Below, piece after piece: positions 25,176 through 31,999 of a stretch of DNA of 64,000 nucleotides. How positions within the stretch are numbered: the stretch's first letter is position 1; every line of letters begins with the position of its first letter. The notes beneath the pieces are model-generated. The model did not search any database. It saw only the letters and a list, made by a program, of their open reading frames with translations, and had not been told where the DNA came from. Both the position numbers and the translations under genes were made by a program. Origin of the DNA: Elioraea tepidiphila DSM 17972 (GTDB taxonomy: Bacteria > Pseudomonadota > Alphaproteobacteria > Acetobacterales > Acetobacteraceae); assembly GCF_000378465.1 (NCBI RefSeq), contig NZ_KB899916.1:1-64000 (forward strand), in the 5' to 3' direction.

Positions 25176-25379
25176 TCAGGCCTCGGTCAGGGTGGAGACG
25201 AACTCCGCCTGGCCGACGCGGTTGCCGTCGCTGTCGTGCAGCGGGCGCGGCCAGGCGCCGGCGAAGCCGAGCCGGTCGAGATCCTCCGCGAGGGCGCGCA
25301 GGATGCGCGCGACCTCCGCGGTCGGGCTCGCCATGAAGGCCGCGCCGTCGGTGCGGATGCGCAGGACGAACGCGCTCAT
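25176..25379 (-). CDS. Small phage protein of unknown function
   Basis: 67 residues from ATG 25379: MSAFVLRIRTDGAAFMASPT, a helix (EVARILRALAEDLDRLGF) and a C-terminal part DSDGNRVGQAEFVSTLTE. Proteins with this DxNGNxVG-like end are common and uncharacterised in phages. Follows the DUF3489 gene by 11 bp, so likely cotranscribed. Confidence 0.6.
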   Translation of the reverse strand: MSAFVLRIRTDGAAFMASPTAEVARILRALAEDLDRLGFAGAWPRPLHDSDGNRVGQAEFVSTLTEA

Positions 25380-25390
25380 CGTCCGCGACC

Positions 25391-26269
25391 TCAACCGGCC
25401 ACCCGGTACACCGAGTACGACCCCTTGGCACCCTCCTTGTTGGGGCCGACCTGGCGCACCCGGTCGAGCACCTCGACGGTGATGCCCTTGCGCTTCAGTC
25501 CGGCGAGGAAGCCGCGCACGGTATGCGACTGCCAGCCGGTGGCGTCGATGATCTGCGCGATCGTCGCGCCCTCCGCACGGCGCAGCAGGGCGAGCACCGC
25601 CTCCTGCTTCGTGCCCGCGCGCGGCGCGCGCGGTGCGCCGGGCTCGCGACGGGTGCGCGCGGCGCCGGCGAGGGCGACACGCAGCGCCTCCATCGGCCCT
25701 TCCAGGGCGGCGACGATATCCGTCTCGCGGTTCCCCTCGTCGTTCCACGCGTCCAGCACCGCCTGGGCGGCGGCGCGGAGGCCGCCCCGCGGTGGCGCCG
25801 TCGTGGCCGCAGGGCGCGCCGCCGTGTCCGGCGCGGGGGTGGTCGCCTCCTCCCCCACGTCCGCGCCCGTGGGCGGCGTGTCGGCCTCGTCGGGCGGGTT
25901 GTTGTCCGGGCCGTCGATCAGGAAGGGATCGACGCCCGCGCGCACGTCCTTCGGCACATCCTCGCCGTAGGGCGAGTCATCATCGACGCCGATCGCGGCG
26001 AGCCCGGACCGGGTGATCGCGTACTCGGTCAGCCCGAGCTCCGTCTTCACCTGCAGCACCTCGGGGTCCGGGGAGACGCCGGTCAATTCGGCGAGCAGGC
26101 CGCGCTTCACCAGCGCGGCACACACCTTCTGCAGCGACGCGCCGGGCAGCCGCTTGTGCTTCGCCGGGACCCCATCGCGGCTTGCCGCGATGGGCACCCG
26201 GGGCACCAGCTTGTCCTGGCGGGACGCGGCGGCGCTCAGCACCAGCAACTGAGTATCGGAGAGGGTCAT
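25391..26269 (-). CDS. DUF3489 domain protein
   Basis: 292 residues. The C-terminal 75 residues are the DUF3489 winged-helix-like domain: GTKQEAVLALLRRAEGATIA, then DATGWQSHTVRGFLAGLKRK, ending GSYSVYRVAG. The N-terminal 90 residues look like another winged helix (MTLSDTQLLVLSAAASRQDK). An acidic Pro/Asp-rich linker joins them. Residues about 26-33 (PIAASRDG) are encoded by an in-frame palindromic element. The function is unknown; a DNA-binding regulator is a reasonable inference. Confidence 0.75.
   Translation of the reverse strand: MTLSDTQLLVLSAAASRQDKLVPRVPIAASRDGVPAKHKRLPGASLQKVCAALVKRGLLAELTGVSPDPEVLQVKTELGLTEYAITRSGLAAIGVDDDSPYGEDVPKDVRAGVDPFLIDGPDNNPPDEADTPPTGADVGEEATTPAPDTAARPAATTAPPRGGLRAAAQAVLDAWNDEGNRETDIVAALEGPMEALRVALAGAARTRREPGAPRAPRAGTKQEAVLALLRRAEGATIAQIIDATGWQSHTVRGFLAGLKRKGITVEVLDRVRQVGPNKEGAKGSYSVYRVAG
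26171..26194. repeat. Palindromic element copy 6 (in DUF3489 gene)
   Basis: CCCATCGCGGC (26171-26181), two bases, GCCGCGATGGG (26184-26194), perfect arms, the same sequence as copies 1 and 5. It encodes PIAASRDG in the N-terminal winged-helix region of the gene. Confidence 0.85.
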
Positions 26270-26371
26270 CGTTCGGGGCTCCTGGTTCGGGGAGCGGCCC
26301 CATGCCGCCCCCTACGGCCCCGAGCCCCGGCGGGCGGAACCCGCGCGGGGCGGTGGTCGAGGAGGCGCGCG

Positions 26372-26554
26372 TCAGGCGGCGGCGAACTCGCGGACCAGGC
26401 GCCAGTCCTCCGGCGGTGCCTGCCGCCCGAGCCGCCACGCCGCCAGGCACCGGTAGCCGGCGTCCATCACCGCCCGGTCGCCGGCATCGCGCGCCCGCGC
26501 GATCACCTCGCGCGTGAGCCCCGCGCGGAGCGTCTGGTGGTGGATCGTGATCAT
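26372..26554 (-). CDS. Small phage protein of unknown function
   Basis: 60 residues: MITIHHQTLRAGLTREVIAR followed by a helical part and a C-terminus PEDWRLVREFAAA. No family is recognised. It lies between two other small phage genes in the same direction, with gaps of 13 bp upstream and about 100 bp downstream. Confidence 0.45.
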   Translation of the reverse strand: MITIHHQTLRAGLTREVIARARDAGDRAVMDAGYRCLAAWRLGRQAPPEDWRLVREFAAA

Positions 26555-26567
26555 CGCCCCCCTCCGC

Positions 26568-26894
26568 TCAGCGCTGCGCCTGCGCCTCGGCCAGCCTGAG
26601 GCGCACCGCCATCGGGCAGCGCTGCGCCTGCGCCTCGGCCAGGCTGAGGTGCACCGTCACCGGACGATGCTGCGCCCGCCGCGTGATCTGGCGCGCGGGG
26701 TGGACGTGGTAGATCACGGTGTCGCCCTCGATGCCGGCGATCCGGCAGATCCGCCCGCGCGCCTTGATCTGGGTCGGAATCTCGAGCGTCGCGCAGAGCC
26801 GCCCGAGGGCCACGAAATCGACCTTGCCGTCCGCGGTGCGCGGCGTCGTGGGCGTGCTGGTCGTGGTCTGCGGGCTCGTGTCGGTGTTGGTCAT
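26568..26894 (-). CDS. Small phage protein with duplicated C-terminus
   Basis: 108 residues from ATG 26894. The Thr/Pro-rich N-terminus (TSPQTTTSTPTTPRTADG) leads into a small beta domain (QIKARGRICRIAGIEGDTVI). The C-terminus contains the same block twice, LSLAEAQAQR and LRLAEAQAQR, because a 26-bp DNA segment is repeated at 26569-26594 and 26617-26642. No family is recognised. Confidence 0.55.
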   Translation of the reverse strand: MTNTDTSPQTTTSTPTTPRTADGKVDFVALGRLCATLEIPTQIKARGRICRIAGIEGDTVIYHVHPARQITRRAQHRPVTVHLSLAEAQAQRCPMAVRLRLAEAQAQR

Positions 26895-26970
26895 GGCACC
26901 CTCCGGTTGGTGCGCGACCATTCGCGCTGGGCCGCGCCCGAGCCAAGCGCGCCACGCGCTCATGCCATTG

Positions 26971-28236
26971 CTATGTTCGCAGGGTCTCGATCACATCATG
27001 ATCGGCGCCGCGCGCGGCCGCGACGTCGGCGAAGACCCGGTCCTCGCCCGCCAGCACCGCGGCCTCGCCCGTCGCCTCCTGCCAGCGCCGCACGATCACG
27101 TCGGCATAGGCCGGATCGATCTCGAGCAGCACCGCTCGACGACCGGTGCGCTCGGCCGCGATCATGGTCGTGCCCGAGCCGCCGAACGGATCCAGCACCG
27201 TGTCGCGCGGCTTGCTGCTGTTGCGGATCGCCCGCTCCACCAGCGCCACCGGCTTCATGGTCGGATGCAGGTCGTTGCGCACCGGCTTGTCGTAGTGCCA
27301 GACGTTGCCCTGGTCGCGCGCGCCGCACCAGTAGTGCTGCGCCCCGCGCCGCCAGCCGTAGAGCATCGCCTCGAACTGCTGGTGGTAGTCGGCGCGCCCG
27401 AGCGCGAAGGTGTTCTTCGCCCAGATGATCGTGCTCGACCACTTGCCGCCCGCCTCCTGCCAGGCGCGGTGCAGGGTCGGCCACTCCGACGAGGACATGC
27501 ACACGTAGCAGGCGCCCTTGGTCAGCTGCAGCATGTTGGCCAGCGCCGGGCGGAGGAAGTCGAGGAAGCTGGCACCGAGTGCGTCGTTGGCGATGGTCAT
27601 CCTGGCGGCCGTGCCGCCCTCGTAGGCCACATTGTAGGGAGGGTCTGTCCAGGCCATGTCGGCAAGCGAACGATCGCCGAGCGCACGCTGCACATCGGCG
27701 AGCACCGTGGCGTCTCCGCAGAGCAGCCGGTGCTCGCCGCAGCGCCAGAGGTCGCCCGCCCGGGTGACCGGCACCGCGGGAGGCGGCGGGGCCTCGTCGG
27801 CGTCCCCGTCGAACCCATCCTCCGCCGCGGCGAGCAGCCGGTCGAGCTCCATGCCGGAGAAGCCGAGCACGTCGAGATCGACCGCCGCCTCGTCGCGGAT
27901 GCGCGCGATCTCGGCGGCGAGCAGGGCCTCGTCCCAGCCGGAGTTGAGCGCGATCTGGTTGTCGGCGAGACGGAGTGCCCGCGCCTGCGCCGGCGAGAGA
28001 TGCCCGAGCCGCAGCGCGGGCACGGTGGTGAGGCCAAGCCGGCGCGCCGCCATCACCCGGCCATGGCCGGCGATCAGCACGCCGCCGGCATCGACCAGCA
28101 CCGGGTTGACGAAGCCGAACTCGGCGATCGAGGCGGCGATCTGCGCCACCTGCGCCGCCGAGTGCGTGCGGGCGTTCTCCGCGTAGGGCAGCACCCGGTC
28201 GAGCGGGATGCTCTCGACCTGGAGGCTAGGCTGCAT
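26971..28236 (-). CDS. ParB-like domain fused to adenine-type DNA methyltransferase
   Basis: 421 residues. Residues 1-100 are a ParB/Srx-like domain (LPYAENARTHSAAQVAQIAA, VLIAGHGRVMAARRLG, ALRLADNQIALNSGWD). After residue 155 a beta-class methyltransferase follows: DLWRCGEHRLLCGDA, catalytic motif IV DPPYN, and SAM-binding motif I at the end as VLDPFGGSGTTMIAAERTGR. The DPPY motif fits N6-adenine or N4-cytosine methylation. It is translationally coupled to a second enzyme of the same design. A likely role is protecting phage DNA from restriction; no nuclease partner is nearby. Confidence 0.88.
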   Translation of the reverse strand: MQPSLQVESIPLDRVLPYAENARTHSAAQVAQIAASIAEFGFVNPVLVDAGGVLIAGHGRVMAARRLGLTTVPALRLGHLSPAQARALRLADNQIALNSGWDEALLAAEIARIRDEAAVDLDVLGFSGMELDRLLAAAEDGFDGDADEAPPPPAVPVTRAGDLWRCGEHRLLCGDATVLADVQRALGDRSLADMAWTDPPYNVAYEGGTAARMTIANDALGASFLDFLRPALANMLQLTKGACYVCMSSSEWPTLHRAWQEAGGKWSSTIIWAKNTFALGRADYHQQFEAMLYGWRRGAQHYWCGARDQGNVWHYDKPVRNDLHPTMKPVALVERAIRNSSKPRDTVLDPFGGSGTTMIAAERTGRRAVLLEIDPAYADVIVRRWQEATGEAAVLAGEDRVFADVAAARGADHDVIETLRT

Positions 28237-29692
28237 CGGCCAGAGCCCCGGCGCGCTCTGCGGCCACCGCGCCGTACTCGCGCCCGTCGCCCGCGAGCGT
28301 GACCGGCAGATCGGGATGCAGCATGCGCCAGCGGGCGAGCGCGAGATCGACGTACTCGGGCGCGAGCTCGACCGCCCGCACGCGGCGCCCGGTGCGCTGC
28401 CCCGCGAGGAGCGTCGTGCCCGAGCCGGAGAACGGCTCGAACACCACCTCTCCCTCGTCCGTGTAGGCGCGCATCAGGAACTCCGGCAGCGCCACCGGAA
28501 ACACCGCCGGATGCTCGGTCTCGATCCCGCGCGCCTTGTGCCGGGTGATCCGCAGCACGCTGTCGGGGATGCGCATCTCCTGCACCGGCAGGCCGGCATG
28601 CGTGTAGGGCTTCACCGTGCCATCGGCATCGCGCAGGCCGCTGCCCTTGTTCGGCGTGCCGGCCCACTTGCAGGGCACGATCTTGTTCGCCTGCCGCGCC
28701 GTGCGGTTGAGGTGGAACACCAGCTCGAAGGCCGGTGCGAGCCGGCCGTTCCAGTCGCCCGGCAGGCCCGGCCCCTGGTCCCAGGCGTAGAGCGCGAAGC
28801 GGCGCCAGCCCTGGGCGCGCATCCACTCGAGCCAGCCACGCCAGTACGGCACCCACTCGCCATCGCGATGGATCAGGCCGAGGTTCACCAGCACCTGGGC
28901 GTCATCCGCCATGGCGGTTGGCAGGTGGCGGAACACGCCCTGCATCAGGGCGTCCCAATCGGAGACCCCACCGATGGTGTACTCGCGCTGGCTGCCATAG
29001 GGCGGCGAGGTGAACAGCAGCGCTGCCCGGTCGTCGGCTATCACGCGCGCCACGCTCGCCGCGTCCGTGCTGTCGCCGCACAGCAGCCGATGCTCGCCGA
29101 GCAGCCAGAGATCGCCCGACCGCGTCACGGATTGACGTGGCGCCTCCGGCTCGGCGTCCGCCGGGTCGTCCTCCTCGGTCCCCGCTGCGCCGTCGTCACC
29201 CTCCCGGACCGCGGGCGCCGACAGGGCCCCGGGCGCGTCGCCGTCGGTCACGGCCTCGCCAGCCGCCGCGAGGATGTCGTCGAGCTCCGCGGCCGAGAAG
29301 CCGAGCGCAGCGAGGTCGAGGTCCGGCGCCGCCTGCACTGCGGCCAGCGCCTCGCGCAGCAACGCCTGGTCCCAGGTCGCGTTCTCGGCGATGCGATTGT
29401 CCGCGAGCCGCAGCGCCTCCTTCTGCGCCGCCGAGAGATGCTTGAGCACGATCACCGGCACCCGCGCGATGCCGAGCGCGAGCGCCGCTTCGAGGCGGCC
29501 ATGCCCCGCGATCAGCGTGCCGTGCTCGTCCACCAGCAGCGGGTTGGTGAAGCCGAAGGCCAGCATGCTGGCCTTGATCTGCTCGATCTGCGCCGCGCTG
29601 TGCACCCGCGCATTGCCGGGATGCGCGCGCAGTTCCGCCACCGGGCGCAGCACGATCTTCGCTGCCATCCAGGGGAGCTGCATCGGCACCAT
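28226..29692 (-). CDS. Second ParB-like / DNA methyltransferase fusion
   Basis: 488 residues with the same architecture as its neighbour: ParB-like domain (LRAHPGNARVHSAAQIEQIK, TLIAGHGRLEAALALG), an acidic linker, then DLWLLGEHRLLCGDSTD, catalytic SPPYGSQREY, and motif I VVFEPFSGSGTTLLAGQRTG. SPPY rather than DPPY suggests N4-cytosine or a different target from the first enzyme. The two genes overlap by 11 bp. ATG 29683 is another possible start. A cluster of GTGCGAACCA repeats lies just upstream. Confidence 0.88.
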   Translation of the reverse strand: MVPMQLPWMAAKIVLRPVAELRAHPGNARVHSAAQIEQIKASMLAFGFTNPLLVDEHGTLIAGHGRLEAALALGIARVPVIVLKHLSAAQKEALRLADNRIAENATWDQALLREALAAVQAAPDLDLAALGFSAAELDDILAAAGEAVTDGDAPGALSAPAVREGDDGAAGTEEDDPADAEPEAPRQSVTRSGDLWLLGEHRLLCGDSTDAASVARVIADDRAALLFTSPPYGSQREYTIGGVSDWDALMQGVFRHLPTAMADDAQVLVNLGLIHRDGEWVPYWRGWLEWMRAQGWRRFALYAWDQGPGLPGDWNGRLAPAFELVFHLNRTARQANKIVPCKWAGTPNKGSGLRDADGTVKPYTHAGLPVQEMRIPDSVLRITRHKARGIETEHPAVFPVALPEFLMRAYTDEGEVVFEPFSGSGTTLLAGQRTGRRVRAVELAPEYVDLALARWRMLHPDLPVTLAGDGREYGAVAAERAGALADAA

Positions 29693-29707
29693 CCAGGCTG
29701 TGAAGGA

Positions 29708-29813
29708 GTGCGAACCACGTGCGAACCATGGCGGCCGCAGGTGCGAACCATGCGGCCCATGGTTCGCAGCTAACCGATTGAGATCACGCGGAAAGAGTGC
29801 GAACTGCGAACCA
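29708..29813. repeat. Cluster of GTGCGAACCA motifs in intergenic region
   Basis: GTGCGAACCA occurs at 29708-29717, 29719-29728 and 29741-29750; an inverted TGGTTCGCA lies at 29760-29768; and two partial copies at 29797-29805 (GTGCGAACT) and 29805-29813 (TGCGAACCA). That is six copies in 106 bp, right upstream of the methyltransferase operon. The rest of the gap up to the HU gene at 30197 holds no gene I can support. Confidence 0.7.
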
Positions 29814-30196
29814 TATTTTCAGACTGGCGCTAGGCCCGTCCGGCGCGCCCGCCCCCGGCATAAGGAACGGTGCCAGAAGGAACCATGTTTTCTGCGGCTT
29901 ATCGAGCCGTCCGTTCCGCTATCGTCTCTCGCCGTTCGTTCCGCGCTCCGAAGCGTCCAATGTTTCTGCGGCTTTCCGCCGATCGGTCGTTGCCGCTCCA
30001 ACACGCGGGACTACGCTCATCAGAGTCCCGCACCCGATCCGTGCGCCCGCAGGCGCGACTTCACCGAGTAGCGACAGAGTACGAGATGTGAGTTTCACTC
30101 GACAACACGACATTCTTTCGCACGAGCACGTTTCTCTTCGCTCGCGAAGGATGATCGGGCGTCGCCACGCTGACGACGCCCGTGCCCGGACTCGTG

Positions 30197-30508
30197 TCAG
30201 CCCTTCGCCGCCTTGCGCTTCGCCTTCTTCGCGCCAGCGAGTGCCGCCGCCTTCAGCGCAGGGCTCGCCTTGAACCGCACCGTCGCGCCCGCCTTCACCT
30301 GCACCTTCTCGCCCGTGCGCGGATTGCGCCGCGTGCCCTTCGGCGTCTCGCGCACCACGAACGCGCCGAAGCCGGGAATGGTGAACCGGCCGCTCGTGAT
30401 GATCTCGTCGGTGATCGCGGTGATGATGGCATCGGCGAGGTGCCCGGCCGTGGCCTTCGGCATCTCGGTCGTGTCGACGATCACGTCGGTGAGGAACTGC
30501 TTCGACAT
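30197..30508 (-). CDS. HU family DNA-binding protein
   Basis: 103 residues. HU/IHF fold signatures are AGHLADAIITAITDEIITSG, RFTIPGFGAFVVRETPKGTR, the DNA-intercalating arm with RRNPRTGEKV, and VRFKASPALK. A Lys/Ala-rich tail of about 15 residues (LAGAKKAKRKAAKG) extends the usual 90-residue length. It probably compacts or bends phage DNA during replication or recombination. Confidence 0.92.
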   Translation of the reverse strand: MSKQFLTDVIVDTTEMPKATAGHLADAIITAITDEIITSGRFTIPGFGAFVVRETPKGTRRNPRTGEKVQVKAGATVRFKASPALKAAALAGAKKAKRKAAKG

Positions 30509-30562
30509 ACGCTCGATTCTCCGTTACGGGGGCGCGAGGCATAGCCGAGCCGGCTGACGTTG

Positions 30563-31117
30563 TCAGCCAGCCAATCTGCGCTCGATCCGGCGCATCAGGC
30601 CGTAATGTGCGGCGAGCACGGCGAGTGCGGCGACCAGCATCCCCTGCGCCTGCGAGGTCGGCACGGGCCGGCCGCCCCAGCCCTGGCGCATCGCCCACTC
30701 GCGCACCGAGCTCTCGCAGCCGACCACGTGCCAGATACAGGAGCCGGCGGGGCTGCCGGCGCCACCGAGAGCCGCGAGGGCACAGGCGACGCGCTGACGG
30801 GCGGCTGCCTGGTGCTCGGCGACGCTCTCGCCCGTGCTGCCCGGCAGGCGGATCAGCGACCGCGCCCGCAGCGGATCGAGCGAGGCGAGCCGGAACTGCG
30901 TGCGGAAGATGCAGCCCGCCTCGTGCATCTCCGGCGTGATGGTCGCGTTGGCGAGCATCTGGCCGAGCGTGTCGATCGCGCGCCGCACGGCGACGGGCGT
31001 GCCGGTCTCGGGATCGGCGATGCGCTGCGGCTCGCTGACCGCGCCGTGCTGCAGCCGCCACGGCGTCGGCTCGTCGAGGCGCGGCGGGCGTGCGGCCTGC
31101 TTCTGCCTACGCGCCAT
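30563..31117 (-). CDS. DUF6456 domain protein
   Basis: 184 residues. The helical core with AIDTLGQMLANATITPEMHE, AGCIFRTQFRLASLDPLRAR and VGCESSVREWAMRQGWGGRP is the DUF6456 pattern, found in alphaproteobacterial phages and in some host regulators. It overlaps the previous small gene by 11 bp. The function is unknown; the context is early or replication genes. Confidence 0.7.
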   Translation of the reverse strand: MARRQKQAARPPRLDEPTPWRLQHGAVSEPQRIADPETGTPVAVRRAIDTLGQMLANATITPEMHEAGCIFRTQFRLASLDPLRARSLIRLPGSTGESVAEHQAAARQRVACALAALGGAGSPAGSCIWHVVGCESSVREWAMRQGWGGRPVPTSQAQGMLVAALAVLAAHYGLMRRIERRLAG

Positions 31118-31325
31118 GACGACCTCCCCGCGCGCCCCAGCGTTTCGTCGCTTCGTTGATCAGCGCCTGGCGCAGCCACGGGTCGGTGATGTCGTCGATC
31201 GCGAGCGAGACCACGCCCTGCTCGCGCCAGGCACGCCGGCGCAGCGCGTCGAGCTCGGTGGGTGTGGTCGGGCTCGCCGCACGATGCAGGCACGAGCGCG
31301 GCGGCATCGGCGCACCGGGCAGCAT
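31107..31325 (-). CDS. Small phage protein of unknown function
   Basis: 72 residues from ATG 31325, which overlaps the stop of the RuvC-like gene (TAATG). It contains CLHRAASPTTPTELDALRRR and IDDITDPWLRQALINEATKR. Tightly coupled on both sides, so probably real. No family is recognised. Confidence 0.6.
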   Translation of the reverse strand: MLPGAPMPPRSCLHRAASPTTPTELDALRRRAWREQGVVSLAIDDITDPWLRQALINEATKRWGARGGRHGA

Positions 31326-31870
31326 TATGCGTGCCCTCCCTGGCTCTGGATGGCCCAGAGCAGCAGCGCGATGGCGTCCGCCTCGTTGTCGTCGGCAGGA
31401 GCGAAGCCGCGGGCGCGGATCGCCGCGATCATCGCCGCCTTGTCCGCGTTGCCGCGGCCGGTGGCGAAGCGCTTGATCGTGCCGACCGGCACGCCCTCGT
31501 AAGGCACGCCGCGCTGCTCGCACCAGGCAGTGAGCGTGGCGAGGAAGCCGCCGTAGACGTGTGAGCTGTCCGTGCTCACGTGCGCGCGGACCTCCTCGAA
31601 CACGACACGCTCCAGACCGCGGACGAGTCGGGTCACCTCCCCGAGCCAGTGCTGGAAGCGCAGATAGCGCATGCCGCCGCCTTCGAACCGGCTCGGCTTG
31701 AAGGTCATGGTGCCGGAGGTGATGCCGCCGTCGCGGGAGCGCAGCGCCCAGCCGGTAGTTGTGCCGAGATCGAGCGCGAGCACGGCGCGGTGTGCGAGTG
31801 CCAGCGGCAGCGGGATCGCAGCACTGCCGCTTGCGTCGGGCGCGGGCGGAGTCAGAGTCGTGAGAGCCAT
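31325..31870 (-). CDS. RuvC-like crossover junction endonuclease
   Basis: 181 residues. The RNase H fold shows ALDLGTTTGWALRSRDG (first catalytic Asp), LERVVFEEVRAHVSTDSSHV (catalytic Glu), KRFATGRGNADKAAMIAAIR and a final acidic motif DDNEADAIALLLWA. It would resolve branched DNA before packaging. It is coded just after the primase-helicase gene. Confidence 0.85.
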   Translation of the reverse strand: MALTTLTPPAPDASGSAAIPLPLALAHRAVLALDLGTTTGWALRSRDGGITSGTMTFKPSRFEGGGMRYLRFQHWLGEVTRLVRGLERVVFEEVRAHVSTDSSHVYGGFLATLTAWCEQRGVPYEGVPVGTIKRFATGRGNADKAAMIAAIRARGFAPADDNEADAIALLLWAIQSQGGHA

Positions 31871-31999
31871 GATGGTCTCCGAGAGGGGATCGTGGTGGTG
31901 AGGGCGGCGACGGCGCGGTTCTTGGCGGAGCTCGCCGTCGCTGCCCGGCTGAGGGGTGAGGCGGATCGTCTGGTGGCCCGGTGCTCGGTGGGCGCAGCA

